Positions 42,696 to 52,186 of a stretch of DNA of 64,000 bases are shown here, piece after piece; within the stretch, counting starts at the first letter, position 1; the number at the start of each line of letters is the position of its first letter. Made by a program: the position numbers and the translations under genes. The notes below the pieces were generated by a model. It ran no database searches. It had not been told where the DNA came from and saw only the letters and a program-made list of their open reading frames with translations. The DNA comes from Rhizobium gallicum bv. gallicum R602sp (GTDB lineage Bacteria > Pseudomonadota > Alphaproteobacteria > Rhizobiales > Rhizobiaceae), in contig NZ_CP006877.1 in the NCBI RefSeq assembly GCF_000816845.1, positions 2,857,501 to 2,921,500 on the forward strand. The letters run 5' to 3'.

Positions 42696-43307
42696 TTAGA
42701 GCCCGCCCTGCTCCTTCAGGAAGCTTACGATGGGGCCGATGCCTTCGCCACGCTTCATGTCAGAGAAGACGAAAGGACGCGTCTCGCGCATGCGCGCCGC
42801 GTCGCGGTCCATGACGTCGAGATCGGCGCCGACATAGGGTGCGAGGTCCTTCTTGTTGATCACCAAAAGGTCCGACCTGGTGATGCCCGGCCCGCCCTTG
42901 CGGGGGATTTCCTCGCCCTGGCAGACGGAGATCACATAGATGGTGATATCGGCCAGATCGGGCGAAAATGTCGCTGCCAGATTGTCGCCGCCGGATTCGA
43001 TGAAGACGACATCGAGGTCCGGAATGCGCTCATTCAGGCCAGCGATCGCCTGGAGATTGATCGTCGCATCTTCGCGGATTGCCGTATGCGGGCATCCACC
43101 GGTTTCCACGCCGACGATGCGGTCAGATGGCAGCGCCTGCATGCGCATCAGCGCTTCGGCGTCCTCGGTCGTATAGATGTCATTGGTGACGACGGCGATG
43201 GAATAGTCGTCACGCATCGCCTTGCAGAGCTTCTCCGTCAACGCCGTCTTTCCAGAGCCGACAGGCCCGCCGATGCCCACACGAAGAGGTCCGTTTCTTG
43301 ATTTCAT
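42696..43307 (-). CDS. ureG: Urease accessory GTPase UreG
   Basis: 203-aa SIMIBI GTPase that drives nickel delivery to urease. P-loop '[15 protein letters not shown]' at about 11-25, '[15 protein letters not shown]' with the metal-binding Cys-Pro-His, and the base-recognition '[14 protein letters not shown]'. It works with UreD, UreF and UreE. It is the last gene of the urease cluster, 76 bp after ureF. Confidence 0.95.
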   Translation of the reverse strand: MKSRNGPLRVGIGGPVGSGKTALTEKLCKAMRDDYSIAVVTNDIYTTEDAEALMRMQALPSDRIVGVETGGCPHTAIREDATINLQAIAGLNERIPDLDVVFIESGGDNLAATFSPDLADITIYVISVCQGEEIPRKGGPGITRSDLLVINKKDLAPYVGADLDVMDRDAARMRETRPFVFSDMKRGEGIGPIVSFLKEQGGL

Positions 43308-43383
43308 CTGTCACACTCCAATTCGACCGATGATAGCGTCCGGATAACGGCGCTGCCACCGGCAAATAGCGCAGATGCTCCGA

Positions 43384-44055
43384 TCAGGAGCGGAAGAGCC
43401 TCGTTGTCTGCGTCTCGTGCCGCAGCGAGGCGATATCCGCCTGAACCGCCGCCGAACCCAGATCGTCAAGCGTCGAGCCGGACGCACGATGAGCCGTCGC
43501 GGCGATCGCCTCTTCCAGCCGCGCCAGGATAGCCACGCCGTCCTTCTGCCCGGCAACGCCGAGCCGGATGCCCGCCGAGACCGATTGCGAGACATAGGCA
43601 TGCAGGAAGGCTGCAAGCGCATTTTGCAGTTCGATGCCATGCGCGCCGGCGACTGCGCCGACGGCAACGGGATAGGCAACAGCCCGCGGCAGGCGATCAA
43701 CGACGGTATCGGGCCAGGCGCGCGCCGCCGCCAGAAAGGCATCGCCGAGCAGAGTGGTCTCCTGATGGCGCTCCCGCGAGCCGGCAAGGGCCTCCCCCAG
43801 CGCGGCAAGCTCCGCAAGCACTCCTGCATCCGATTGCCCACGCCAGCTCGCTGCAAAGAGCACGGCATCGTTCCAGATGCTCCCATGGGAAAGTAGCGTT
43901 TCGATCCATCCGTCCAGCGAGGCTGCATCCGTAACAAGCCTGTCGTGGACGGCGCGCTCGAGCCCGCCGGAATAGGCAAACGAGCCGACCGGAAAGGCCG
44001 GCGAGAGCCATGCCATGAGACGCAGCAAGGCCTGCAGGTCGCCGCTCTCACTCAT
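43384..44055 (-). CDS. ureF: Urease accessory protein UreF
   Basis: 223-aa all-helical accessory protein. '[19 protein letters not shown]' is the family N-terminal signature. UreF forms a complex with UreD and UreG on apo-urease and gates nickel and CO2 insertion. It follows ureE by 6 bp and precedes ureG. A second frame over the same DNA is a shadow without family features. Confidence 0.93.
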   Translation of the reverse strand: MSESGDLQALLRLMAWLSPAFPVGSFAYSGGLERAVHDRLVTDAASLDGWIETLLSHGSIWNDAVLFAASWRGQSDAGVLAELAALGEALAGSRERHQETTLLGDAFLAAARAWPDTVVDRLPRAVAYPVAVGAVAGAHGIELQNALAAFLHAYVSQSVSAGIRLGVAGQKDGVAILARLEEAIAATAHRASGSTLDDLGSAAVQADIASLRHETQTTRLFRS

Positions 44056-44061
44056 TGCAGT

Positions 44062-44541
44062 TCAATCATGCGCGTGGTGGCCGTGGTCGTGCCCATGTGA
44101 GTGGCCGCCGTGTGAATGGTAGGCGCCGCGGGCGGGCTGGAAAGGCTCGGCGACCTCGCTAACCGTCGCTCCGAGCCCTTCGAGCATCGACCGGATCACG
44201 TGGTCGCGCAGAATCAGAATGCGCTCCTCTTCGATCTGCGCGCCGAGATGGCGGTTGCCGAGGTGCCAGGCAAGCTCGATGAGATGCAGCCGGTCCCGGC
44301 CCCTGATCTCGAAAAGCTTCTCGTCCGCAGCCTGGATTTCGATGAGTTCGCCGTCCTCCAGCACCAGCATGTCGCCGCTTGCAAACAGCACCGGCTCCTT
44401 CAGGTCGAGCATGACCATGTCGCCGTTATCGAGATGCAGGAGCTTACGACGCAAATGCCTCAGATCATGCGGCAGGACGACTTTGCCGATAGGATTGGAA
44501 GACGGGGTTCCGGCCGGAAGATAGGAGGTGACGCGCTGCAT
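44062..44541 (-). CDS. ureE: Urease nickel chaperone UreE
   Basis: 159-aa UreE. The N-terminal peptide-binding domain covers about 1-75 and the metal domain about 80-140 ('[20 protein letters not shown]'). The His-rich tail '[18 protein letters not shown]' binds several Ni2+ ions. It delivers nickel to UreG and urease. It lies downstream of a diguanylate cyclase rather than directly after ureC. Confidence 0.94.
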   Translation of the reverse strand: MQRVTSYLPAGTPSSNPIGKVVLPHDLRHLRRKLLHLDNGDMVMLDLKEPVLFASGDMLVLEDGELIEIQAADEKLFEIRGRDRLHLIELAWHLGNRHLGAQIEEERILILRDHVIRSMLEGLGATVSEVAEPFQPARGAYHSHGGHSHGHDHGHHAHD

Positions 44542-44619
44542 GACATGTCCGTTTCTGTGAGATCAAGACCATGCAAAATAGCGCCTGGCAGCGCAAGGCC
44601 CAATGCTTTCGCGCGGCCG

Positions 44620-45486
44620 TTATATGCCATAGGCGCGTTGCGTATCGTTAAAATCTGGCACTGCACCCTGGACGCCAAGGCCGCCCTCGACCAGATGGTG
44701 ATGCCATGTGTGGTCGAGCGCGTTCCTTTCATGAACAACGCGGTTGCGGCCGAGCGCTTTTGCCAGATAAAGCGCCTTGTCGGCGGACGCATAAACGGCC
44801 TCCTTGCTGCGCCCAGGCAGAAGATCGGCAATACCGGCCGAAATAGTGATCGATATGTCGCAGCCGTCGGCAGCGATCGACCGTCGGGCAATCTGCGTCT
44901 TCACCGCTTCGATCTTCTGCAGCCGTTCCTCGACGTCACCGCCTGAAACGATAACGCCGAACTCTTCGCCTCCGAGACGGGCAACGACCGAAGAACCGTC
45001 GAATGCCGAGGCGAGAATTGCGGAAACGGCTATGATGACGGCATCGCCGCAGGCATGGCCGAAACGGTCGTTGATCGCCTTGAATCGATCGACATCGAAA
45101 ATCACCAGCGAGGCGCCGTCATCGATGCCGTTGAGCGCTTCCGCAAACGCACGGCGGTTCAACAGGCCGGACAGCGTATCGATCCGGCTGAGCTTTTCGA
45201 ACTCCGCGCGCGATACCGTCAGCTGGTGCATTGCATGGCCGACGATCAGCGAGAGAATTCCGCAGACAATGCCACTGAGAAGCCAGGACAGTGCAATGCT
45301 GTAGCTGATGGTAAGAGCGAGCGTGAAGGGCAGCACGCCGAAGAAGGCAAGCAACGGCATCACTGCGAGGATCAACAGGATCGACAGGATAACGGCGGCA
45401 AAACCCATCTTCAGCGCAAAGCTGAAAATCGTGCCGCGATGGTGAAAATTGCCAAGTTCAGCCTGGAGAAAAATCCAGCTCCTCAT
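44620..45486 (-). CDS. Membrane-bound GGDEF diguanylate cyclase inside urease cluster
   Basis: 288-aa protein. Two hydrophobic stretches (about 25-50 and 52-85) form an N-terminal membrane anchor of about three to four helices. A GGDEF domain fills 100-255, with 'RIDTLSGLLNRRAF', metal-site 'FDVDRFKAIND', and the active loop 'RLGGEEFGVIV' (GGEEF 172-176). The inhibitory RxxD site that should end six residues earlier reads DGSS, so product inhibition is probably absent. GGAGG nine bases upstream supports the start at 45486; an ATG at 45510 is possible. Makes cyclic di-GMP. It lies between ureC and ureE on the same strand. Confidence 0.87.
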   Translation of the reverse strand: MRSWIFLQAELGNFHHRGTIFSFALKMGFAAVILSILLILAVMPLLAFFGVLPFTLALTISYSIALSWLLSGIVCGILSLIVGHAMHQLTVSRAEFEKLSRIDTLSGLLNRRAFAEALNGIDDGASLVIFDVDRFKAINDRFGHACGDAVIIAVSAILASAFDGSSVVARLGGEEFGVIVSGGDVEERLQKIEAVKTQIARRSIAADGCDISITISAGIADLLPGRSKEAVYASADKALYLAKALGRNRVVHERNALDHTWHHHLVEGGLGVQGAVPDFNDTQRAYGI

Positions 45487-45829
45487 GAGAATCAACCTCC
45501 AGCTCGGCATCCCCGGAGATATCTGATTAGTGCTCAACTCCTGCCGGCTTCTTAAGCGATTCGTTAAAATTGGAACGAGTTTATACGATTTAATGTTGTA
45601 TTCTTTTCTTGCTCCGAACGCACGCCGCAGCAAGCAAAACCGATAGCCTCCAATATAAATCCAAGCTATTGAAAATAAAAGACTATTATAAATCGACAGG
45701 ATTTCGGCGTCGCAATCGGAAGTGATCGTTCTGGCGACAAATTTTCATCGCTTTATACAACCTTATGATGAGCAATTTTGATGCGGCGCTTTAAGAGCGC
45801 CAGCGGACGAAGCCGGCGCTCCTGGTTTG
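45487..45829. other. AT-rich gap between ureC and the GGDEF gene
   Basis: About 340 bp, with an AT-rich core (about 45560-45780) well below local GC. It contains the hairpin that follows ureC and must hold the promoter for the diguanylate cyclase and perhaps ureEFG. No small coding frame or mobile-element end was seen. Confidence 0.5.
45795..45821 (-). terminator. Hairpin after ureC
   Basis: Minus-strand GAGCGCC (45821-45815) pairs with GGCGCTC (45801-45795); three more inner pairs, one a G-U, lengthen the stem. It is followed by TTAAAG, a weak U-tract. It sits 9 bp after the ureC stop and may attenuate transcription into the GGDEF-ureEFG part. Confidence 0.5.
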
Positions 45830-47542
45830 CTAAAAAAGGAAGTAGCGCTGCGCCATCGGCAGCACGGTTGCCGGTTCGCAGGTGAGCAGTTCGCCGTCGG
45901 CGCGCACCTCGTAGGTTTCGGGATCCACCTCGATATGCGGCGTCAGGCTGTTGTGTATCATCGATGCCTTGGAGATGCCGCCGCGGGTGTTCTTGACCGC
46001 AACGAGATCCTTGGCGACACCCAGCCTTCCCTTCAGCCCGGCATCGAGCGACGCCTGGGAAACGAAGGTGACGGAGGAATTGGTGAGGCTCTTGCCGTAT
46101 GAGGCAAACATCGGCCGATAATGCACCGGCTGCGGCGTCGGGATGGAGGCGTTCGGATCGCCCATAGGTGCAGCGGCAATTGAGCCGCCGAGCAGCACCA
46201 TGTCTGGCTTCACGCCGAAGAAGGCGGGGTTCCAGATGACGAGGTCGGCGCGCTTGCCGACTTCAATCGAGCCGATCTCATGGGAAAGGCCGTGAGCAAT
46301 CGCCGGATTGATCGTGTATTTGGCGATGTAGCGCCGGACACGGAAATTGTCATTATCGCCCTTTTCTTCCTTCAGACGGCCTCGCTGGCGCTTCATCTTG
46401 TCGGCCGTCTGCCACGTGCGGATTGCCACCTCGCCAACACGGCCCATGGCCTGGCTGTCCGACGAGATGATCGAGAAGGCGCCGATATCGTGCAGGATGT
46501 CTTCTGCTGCGATCGTTTCCTTGCGGATGCGGCTTTCGGCAAAGGCGATGTCTTCCGGGATCGACGGCGAAAGGTGATGGCAGACCATCAGCATGTCGAG
46601 ATGTTCGGCGATCGTATTGACCGTGTAGGGCCGCGTAGGATTGGTCGAAGATGGGATGACGTTCGATTGGCCGCAGATCTTGATGATGTCCGGCGCGTGG
46701 CCGCCGCCTGCCCCTTCCGTGTGAAAGGCATGGATCGTGCGGCCCTTGATGGCGCCGATCGTGTCTTCGACAAAGCCGCTTTCGTTTAGCGTGTCGGTAT
46801 GGATCATCACCTGCACGTCATATTGGTCGGCAACCGTCAGGCAGCAGTCGATCGCGCCGGGCGTCGTGCCCCAGTCTTCGTGCAGCTTCAGCGAGGTGGC
46901 GCCAGCAAGCACCATTTCCTCTAGCGCGCCGGGCAGCGATGCATTGCCCTTGCCGGCGAAAGCGAGGTTCATCGGGAAGGCGTCGGCCGCCTCGATCATC
47001 CGGGCGAGGTGCCACGGGCCGGGCGTGCAGGTCGTCGCGAATGTACCATGCGCTGGGCCGGTGCCGCCGCCGAGCATGCAGGTAAGACCACTCATTAGCG
47101 CTTCTTCGATCTGCTGCGGGCAGATGAAGTGGATGTGGCTGTCCATCCCGCCGGCCGTCACGATCTTGCCTTCGCCTGCGATCGCCTCGGTGCCTGGTCC
47201 GACGATGATGTTGACGCCCGGCTGCGTGTCCGGGTTGCCGGCCTTGCCGATCGCGACGATCCGTCCGTCCTTGAGGCCGATATCGGCCTTCACGATGCCC
47301 GTATGATCGACGATCACCGCATTGGTGATGACGGTATCGACCGCACCGTTGGCGCGCGTCACCTGGCTCTGCCCCATGCCGTCGCGGATCACCTTGCCGC
47401 CACCGAACTTCACCTCCTCTCCATAGGTCGTGAAATCCTTTTCGACCTCGATGAAGAGCTCGGTATCGGCCAGGCGTACCTTGTCGCCAACGGTCGGGCC
47501 GAACATGCTGGCATAGGCGGCGCGGGAAATCTTGTGGGGCAT
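45830..47542 (-). CDS. ureC: Urease alpha (catalytic) subunit UreC
   Basis: 570-aa catalytic subunit hydrolysing urea to ammonia and carbamate. Nickel ligands are expected in '[14 protein letters not shown]'; the carbamylated lysine lies in '[12 protein letters not shown]'. Further His residues lie in '[12 protein letters not shown]' and '[16 protein letters not shown]', and the flap sequence is '[13 protein letters not shown]'. Full length. It begins 3 bp after the sialyltransferase-like gene. UreA and UreB are encoded separately upstream, so this is the usual three-subunit bacterial enzyme. Confidence 0.96.
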   Translation of the reverse strand: MPHKISRAAYASMFGPTVGDKVRLADTELFIEVEKDFTTYGEEVKFGGGKVIRDGMGQSQVTRANGAVDTVITNAVIVDHTGIVKADIGLKDGRIVAIGKAGNPDTQPGVNIIVGPGTEAIAGEGKIVTAGGMDSHIHFICPQQIEEALMSGLTCMLGGGTGPAHGTFATTCTPGPWHLARMIEAADAFPMNLAFAGKGNASLPGALEEMVLAGATSLKLHEDWGTTPGAIDCCLTVADQYDVQVMIHTDTLNESGFVEDTIGAIKGRTIHAFHTEGAGGGHAPDIIKICGQSNVIPSSTNPTRPYTVNTIAEHLDMLMVCHHLSPSIPEDIAFAESRIRKETIAAEDILHDIGAFSIISSDSQAMGRVGEVAIRTWQTADKMKRQRGRLKEEKGDNDNFRVRRYIAKYTINPAIAHGLSHEIGSIEVGKRADLVIWNPAFFGVKPDMVLLGGSIAAAPMGDPNASIPTPQPVHYRPMFASYGKSLTNSSVTFVSQASLDAGLKGRLGVAKDLVAVKNTRGGISKASMIHNSLTPHIEVDPETYEVRADGELLTCEPATVLPMAQRYFLF

Positions 47543-47545
47543 ATG

Positions 47546-48184
47546 TCAGGCTCCTTGGGAGGAAGAAAGAGACGTATCGGCAGGATGGCGCGTCAGCCGG
47601 CCATTGGCGATGTAGCTGTCGACAAGCTGCCTTTCGGCGGCGAAAGGATGCCACTCCCAGCCGGAATGACTGAAGCCGGCAAGGCCGATCTCGACCTTCG
47701 GAAACCTGCGGAAGGTCGCGGCAATCGCAATCATGCCGCTGCTCGGAACGACATAAGGCGCGGGATCAAAGGTAGCCAGGGCGTCGTCGACTGCTTCATG
47801 AATCACTTTCTTAACGACTATATGTTCCTTGCCAGCGTCCTCACAGAAGACGTTGAAGTGGATCGTATAATCGTCGCAGAAGTCGTCGAGCTCCGGATGC
47901 GAAACGGCGAGCGGCGCACGCAAGACGTTGAATTTTTCGGGGTCGCGGACGCTCCAGATTTCCGACGCCTCCATGACGGCCGGGTGCGTCCGCCACGTAT
48001 CCGAACCCAACATCGCCTTGGCCGGGCGCCCGGTGTTGCAGACGGCGACGACGTCGGTGCGGCCGGGGCTTGCGGCATACGAGCGGCATTCGTTGAAACG
48101 GATCACGAAGTCCGCAGCCGCGATTGCCGCTGCTCCCGCCTCGCCGATTTCCCCATTGCCGACGATCATGATCTTGCGGCTCAC
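47546..48184 (-). CDS. Urease-operon protein with sialyltransferase (GT29)-like N-terminus
   Basis: 212-aa soluble protein. The N-terminal 'IMIVGNGEIGEAGAAAIAAA' followed by 'DFVIRFNECRSY' resembles the L-sialylmotif region of GT29-type transferases (VGN...D.V.R.N). The C-terminal part 'VPSSGMIAIAATFRRFP' and 'EIGLAGFSHSGWEWHPF' fits the S-motif layout ('SSG...GF.H'). It is annotated in some rhizobia only as an urease operon accessory protein (from memory). Its stop is 3 bp before ureC and its start overlaps the LprI-like stop, so it is firmly in the operon. A role in glycosylation is unproven. Confidence 0.72.
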   Translation of the reverse strand: MSRKIMIVGNGEIGEAGAAAIAAADFVIRFNECRSYAASPGRTDVVAVCNTGRPAKAMLGSDTWRTHPAVMEASEIWSVRDPEKFNVLRAPLAVSHPELDDFCDDYTIHFNVFCEDAGKEHIVVKKVIHEAVDDALATFDPAPYVVPSSGMIAIAATFRRFPKVEIGLAGFSHSGWEWHPFAAERQLVDSYIANGRLTRHPADTSLSSSQGA

Positions 48185-48594
48185 CTCTGTCCCACCGCGT
48201 CGAAAAGCTCTTTGAGCTGCTTGGTGCGTTCATCGCTCAGGTTGGCAAGGCAACCTGCGACCAGCATAGGCTCCATCGTGCCGCCACGCGCCTGGAAGCC
48301 GTAAGCCTCGCACTGGGCGTCCCGGTAGGATATCCAGGCGCGCTGCGCGGTTAGCAGCGCTTTTTCGGCTCCGCGATCCTTCTCGTCCAGATCCTTGTCG
48401 GTCGCCGCGAGCGCTGCGCGCGTCTTCTTCCACTGCTCGTTGAGCGCCGTGTCGGCCGCCTCGTATCGAGACTGCTCGCAGAAAGTCATGTCGGCCTGCG
48501 TCTTCGGGTTCTTGCAATCCGGCTCCTGGGCCTGCGCGGCACCAGCCACGATCATTCCCGCCGCGGCACCGGTCAGGTACAAATTCAACCGCAT
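48181..48594 (-). CDS. LprI-family exported protein in urease operon
   Basis: 137-aa protein with a signal peptide (about 1-23, cut after 'AAQAQ') and an LprI/DUF1311 domain. Cysteines in 'EPDCKNPKTQADMTFCEQ', 'DAQCEAYG' and 'VAGCLANL' probably make two disulphides. 'ALLTAQRAWISYRDAQCEA' is the family core. Family members can inhibit host lysozyme in the periplasm. Why it sits between ureB and ureC is unclear. Overlaps the next gene by ATGA. Confidence 0.84.
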   Translation of the reverse strand: MRLNLYLTGAAAGMIVAGAAQAQEPDCKNPKTQADMTFCEQSRYEAADTALNEQWKKTRAALAATDKDLDEKDRGAEKALLTAQRAWISYRDAQCEAYGFQARGGTMEPMLVAGCLANLSDERTKQLKELFDAVGQR

Positions 48595-48617
48595 CGACTT
48601 CCTCCCGGTTTTCCTTC

Positions 48618-48923
48618 TCAGAGCTTGCCCATCACGAGCTGGCGGAAGCCATAGACTTCACGCTTGCCGGAGAGCGGGATCAGCGTCACGGAACGCGTCT
48701 GACCCGGCTCGAAACGCACGGCCGTGCCCGCCGGGATGTCGAGGCGCATGCCCTGCACCTTGTCGCGATCGAAGGCGAGGCCGGCATTGGTTTCGGCAAA
48801 ATGGTAGTGGCTGCCGACCTGCACCGGGCGATCGCCGGTGTTCGACACTTCAATGATGACGGTCGGTGCACCGGCGTTTAATTCGATGTCGCCGCTTGCG
48901 GCAATGATTTCGCCTGGGATCAT
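48618..48923 (-). CDS. ureB: Urease beta subunit UreB
   Basis: 101-aa structural subunit. '[18 protein letters not shown]' opens it and '[18 protein letters not shown]' is the hallmark. The start at 48923 follows GAGGAA; a longer frame to 49034 runs into the DUF1272 gene. It assembles with UreA and UreC. 11 bp separate it from DUF1272. Confidence 0.95.
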   Translation of the reverse strand: MIPGEIIAASGDIELNAGAPTVIIEVSNTGDRPVQVGSHYHFAETNAGLAFDRDKVQGMRLDIPAGTAVRFEPGQTRSVTLIPLSGKREVYGFRQLVMGKL

Positions 48924-48934
48924 CTTAATTTTCC

Positions 48935-49189
48935 TCACGCCGCCTTCACGGGCACGCAGCCCTCGGCCTTCAAGATACGTTTCGTCGATGCCGGATATTT
49001 GGCGAGCATGGCGGCCGGGCGCACCGGGCGGCAAGTGAACTCACCGCCGCAATTGGGGCATTCGCCCTGGAGCACATCGCTTGCACAGTCGGCGCAGAAA
49101 GTGCACTCGAAAGTGCAGATCATTGCCTCGCGGCTTTCCGGCGGCAGGTCCTTGTCGCAGCATTCGCAGTTCGGACGAAGTTCGAGCAT
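48935..49189 (-). CDS. DUF1272 zinc-ribbon-like protein in urease operon
   Basis: 84-aa protein. '[19 protein letters not shown]' and then paired cysteines '[15 protein letters not shown]' and '[10 protein letters not shown]' make a likely zinc-binding fold. The start at 49189 has a perfect AGGAGG. It lies between ureA and ureB, a position also used by this family in other Rhizobiales operons (from memory). Function unknown; a metal-related role is only a guess. Confidence 0.83.
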   Translation of the reverse strand: MLELRPNCECCDKDLPPESREAMICTFECTFCADCASDVLQGECPNCGGEFTCRPVRPAAMLAKYPASTKRILKAEGCVPVKAA

Positions 49190-49199
49190 TGCGACCTCC

Positions 49200-49502
49200 T
49201 CAGCGGATCGGTTCGTGGACGGTGACGAGCTTGGTGCCGTCCGGGAAGGTCGCTTCCACCTGCACATCATGGATCATCTCGGGCACGCCCTCCATCACCT
49301 GATGCCGGCCGATGACATGAGCGCCCGCTTCCATCAGTTCGGCGACCGGGCGGCCGTCACGGGCGCCTTCCACGACAAAGTCGGTGATCAGCGCGATCGC
49401 TTCGGGATGATTGAGTTTCACGCCGCGTTCGAGCCGGCGCCTCGCCACCATCGCCGCCATGGAGATCAGCAGCTTGTCTTTTTCTCTCGGAGTGAGGTTC
49501 AT
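49200..49502 (-). CDS. ureA: Urease gamma subunit UreA
   Basis: 100-aa structural subunit. '[20 protein letters not shown]', '[20 protein letters not shown]' and '[20 protein letters not shown]' cover the whole family profile. The start at 49502 is preceded by a short space after ureD; an in-frame ATG further up is less likely. It assembles with UreB and UreC. Confidence 0.95.
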   Translation of the reverse strand: MNLTPREKDKLLISMAAMVARRRLERGVKLNHPEAIALITDFVVEGARDGRPVAELMEAGAHVIGRHQVMEGVPEMIHDVQVEATFPDGTKLVTVHEPIR

Positions 49503-49524
49503 CGTCCATCCATCTGCTTTGAAA

Positions 49525-50346
49525 CTAGAGATTCCAGACTTTCGGCACAGGCGCACCGTTGCGCAAGGCGGAAATAACCGGGATCAGGATTTTTCTGAGG
49601 GCAAAGCCGTCAGCGGCTGCAGCGCGAATGACGAGCTTGCCGTTCCAAGCGCTGGCGCCTGCCGCCTGTCCGCCGAGCAGCGGGCGCACGCTCGCGAGAT
49701 AGGCTTCTGCAAGCGGCCCGGCATAGAGCAACGTTGCAAAGGCCACCTGTCCGCTGAGGACGGGCTGGCGAGCAGTCAGCGCGCCGATGGCGCCATCAAG
49801 CCGCAACTCCTCGGCATGGATCAGCCTACCAGCGCGGCGAATGCGCCAGCGATCACGGAAAAGGCCGGTCTCCATCTTCTCGCCCATCGCCTTGCGGCCG
49901 AGCAGGATCGCCTCGACGGCCAGGAACTCCGCCGTCTCGTCGAGATCGACGTCGAGGCGGCGGAACAGCGAGGCGCGATCGAACAGGATCGTCTCCTGCG
50001 GCAGCCAGTCGACCCGTGCATTCGCGCCGGCCTCGATCGTTGTCGTGACTTCGGCCGTTCCAGCGGATGCCTTGTAGATCTTCTCGCAGGCCTGTGTGGT
50101 CACATCGATACGCGTGGTTGGACCTGCAACGACGCTCCAGTTCATCTGGTCGCCTCCGGTCAACCCGCCCGCCGTATTGATGATGACCGCCTCCATGGAA
50201 GCATCGAAAGTCTCCGGGAGGCGTATTTTGGCGGCACCTTCCTGATAGAGTTCGCGGATGCGCGCCCGTCCGTCCAGCAGCTTCGCGGCCAGGTGCCCGC
50301 GCCCCTGTGCCCTTTGTGGCCCGGTGATTGCCGCCGCGATCGTCAT
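49525..50346 (-). CDS. ureD: Urease accessory protein UreD (UreH)
   Basis: 273-aa accessory protein that binds apo-urease and carries UreF-UreG. '[20 protein letters not shown]' is the family signature, with '[14 protein letters not shown]' after it. The start at 50346 has AAGGGGAT just upstream; an ATG at 50388 would add 14 residues. It is the first urease gene, about 160 bp after urtE, so it may have its own promoter or read through from urt. Confidence 0.93.
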   Translation of the reverse strand: MTIAAAITGPQRAQGRGHLAAKLLDGRARIRELYQEGAAKIRLPETFDASMEAVIINTAGGLTGGDQMNWSVVAGPTTRIDVTTQACEKIYKASAGTAEVTTTIEAGANARVDWLPQETILFDRASLFRRLDVDLDETAEFLAVEAILLGRKAMGEKMETGLFRDRWRIRRAGRLIHAEELRLDGAIGALTARQPVLSGQVAFATLLYAGPLAEAYLASVRPLLGGQAAGASAWNGKLVIRAAAADGFALRKILIPVISALRNGAPVPKVWNL

Positions 50347-50507
50347 TCCATCCCCTTGTGCCTTCGCCGTTTGCCCGGCCGTTCTCATTCAATGCCGCAA
50401 ATAATTGAAAGCAAGCAATTTTTATGCCGCCTGCCGATCTTGAAGGAACGGCGGCAGACAGGGTTGCCCAGAACATGGAAGCTGCCTTGGAAAGCGGCAC
50501 ATGCCGC

Positions 50508-51203
50508 TCAGACGGTCAGGTGGCGCCTGGCCTCGGGCGTATCGAGCGTTTCGGCCAAACCCTCGTGGACGATCTCGCCGCGGTCCATGATGTAGACGTA
50601 GTCGGCAAGCTCGCGGCAGAAGTCGAGATACTGCTCTACGAGCAAGATCGCCATGCCCGTCGAGTCGCGCAGATAGCGGATTGCCCTGCCGATATCCTTG
50701 ATGATCGACGGCTGGATGCCTTCCGTCGGCTCGTCCAGAACAAGGATCTTCGGCCGCGTCACCATGGCCCGACCGATCGCCAGTTGCTGCTGCTGTCCGC
50801 CGGAAAGGTCGCCGCCGCGACGGGACAACATCGACTTCAGCACCGGGAAGAGGCTGAAGATATCGTCGGGAATGTTGCGGTCGCGGCGGCCAAGCGGAGC
50901 AAAGCCGGTTTCGAGGTTTTCCTTGACGGTGAGCAGCGGGAAAATCTCGCGCCCTTGCGGCACATAGCCGATACCCTGCTTGGCGCGCGCATAAGGCGGC
51001 AGGCCGTTCAACGCCACGTCATTGAAGCTCACGGTTCCGGCCGACAGCAGATGCTGGCCGGTGACGGCGCGCAGAAGAGAACTCTTCCCCACGCCGTTCC
51101 GCCCCAGCACGCAAGTGATCTTACCCATCTCCGCCTTGATCGAGATCCCGCGCAACGCTTGTGCGGCGCCATAGTGCAGGTTTGCGTTTTCGACTGTCAG
51201 CAT
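50508..51203 (-). CDS. urtE: Urea ABC transporter ATPase UrtE
   Basis: 231-aa LivF-type ABC ATPase. Walker A 'GRNGVGKSS', signature 'LSGGQQQQLAIGRAM', Walker B 'ILVLDEPTEGIQPS'. It pairs with UrtD to drive urea import through UrtBC. 221 bp, including an inverted-repeat pair, separate it from urtD, unusual for this otherwise tight operon. Confidence 0.94.
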   Translation of the reverse strand: MLTVENANLHYGAAQALRGISIKAEMGKITCVLGRNGVGKSSLLRAVTGQHLLSAGTVSFNDVALNGLPPYARAKQGIGYVPQGREIFPLLTVKENLETGFAPLGRRDRNIPDDIFSLFPVLKSMLSRRGGDLSGGQQQQLAIGRAMVTRPKILVLDEPTEGIQPSIIKDIGRAIRYLRDSTGMAILLVEQYLDFCRELADYVYIMDRGEIVHEGLAETLDTPEARRHLTV

Positions 51204-51246
51204 GAGGCCGCCTCCTGGCGCGTTGCGGGTTCAAGGGCCTCTCCCC

Positions 51247-51378
51247 AACCCCTTCCCACAAGGGGCAGTGGCTGACTGGAAGCGACCGTCTCGCTTTCCA
51301 TCAACCCATGCAAAAGCGGGTAATCATGGCAATGAGGGAACGACCCGGTTAGACCCCTCTCCCTTGTGGGAAGGGGTT
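51247..51378. repeat. 18-bp inverted repeat pair in the urtD-urtE gap
   Basis: AACCCCTTCCCACAAGGG (51247-51264) and its exact reverse complement (51361-51378) face each other across about 96 bp; similarity continues weakly outside. The sequence is of the C/T-rich RIME-like kind. It can fold into a long stem within the urtD-urtE transcript. Confidence 0.7.
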
Positions 51379-51424
51379 CGGGAAGGCTCAGCGCCCTGCC
51401 AACGACAAACAGATCAATCATCCC

Positions 51425-52180
51425 TCATCGCCCCAAATAATTTTCGATCACCTTCGCATCGGAACTCACGAAATCGATCGACCCTTCGGCAAGCACGCAG
51501 CCTTCCGCCAGGCAGGTCACCTTGACGCCGAGGTCGCGGATGAAGCCCATGTCATGCTCGACGACGACGACTGAACGAGTCTTGGCGATTTCCCGGAGCA
51601 GGATCGCCGTCTCCACGGTTTCGGCATCGGTCATACCGGCAACCGGCTCGTCGACCAGCAACAGCTTCGGCTCCTGTGCGAGCAGCATGCCAATCTCCAG
51701 CCATTGCTTCTGCCCGTGAGACAGACTGGCTGCCAGCTCGTCGCTACGATGCGTCAGCCGCACGGTCTTGAGGATTTCCTCGATGCGCGCCTTGTCGTCG
51801 GACGAGAGGCGATAAAAGAGCGTCGGAAAAACGCCGCGCTTGCGATTCAGCGCGAGTTCCAGATTGTCCCAGACCGTATGGCTTTCGAAGACGGTCGGCT
51901 TCTGGAATTTGCGGCCTATGCCGAGCTGGGCGATATCGGCTTCATCTTTCTTGGTGAGATCGATCTCGCCGTTGAAATAAACCTCGCCCTCGTCAGGCCG
52001 CGTCTTGCCGGTGATGATGTCCATCATCGTCGTCTTGCCGGCGCCGTTGGGGCCGATGATGGCGCGAAGCTCGCCGGGCTCGATGACGATCGAAAGCGAG
52101 TTCAGTGCCTTGAAGCCGTCGAAGGAAACCGAGACGTTGTTGAGGTAGAGCACGCTGTTGGGTTTGATATCCGGGATCAT
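51425..52180 (-). CDS. urtD: Urea ABC transporter ATPase UrtD
   Basis: 251-aa LivG-type ABC ATPase. Walker A 'GPNGAGKTTMMD', 'GRKFQKPTVFESHTVWDNLE' (typical UrtD Q-loop region), signature 'LSHGQKQWLEIGMLL', Walker B 'LLLVDEPVAGMTD'. The 'FQKPTVFE' stretch separates it from branched-chain amino-acid transporters. Follows urtC by 6 bp. Confidence 0.95.
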   Translation of the reverse strand: MIPDIKPNSVLYLNNVSVSFDGFKALNSLSIVIEPGELRAIIGPNGAGKTTMMDIITGKTRPDEGEVYFNGEIDLTKKDEADIAQLGIGRKFQKPTVFESHTVWDNLELALNRKRGVFPTLFYRLSSDDKARIEEILKTVRLTHRSDELAASLSHGQKQWLEIGMLLAQEPKLLLVDEPVAGMTDAETVETAILLREIAKTRSVVVVEHDMGFIRDLGVKVTCLAEGCVLAEGSIDFVSSDAKVIENYLGR

Positions 52181-52186
52181 AGCCGC

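Noticed and set aside
45487..45829. Mobile-element scar in the AT-rich gap
   Set aside because: Low GC suggested an insertion, but no terminal inverted repeats, target duplication or transposase remnant was visible.
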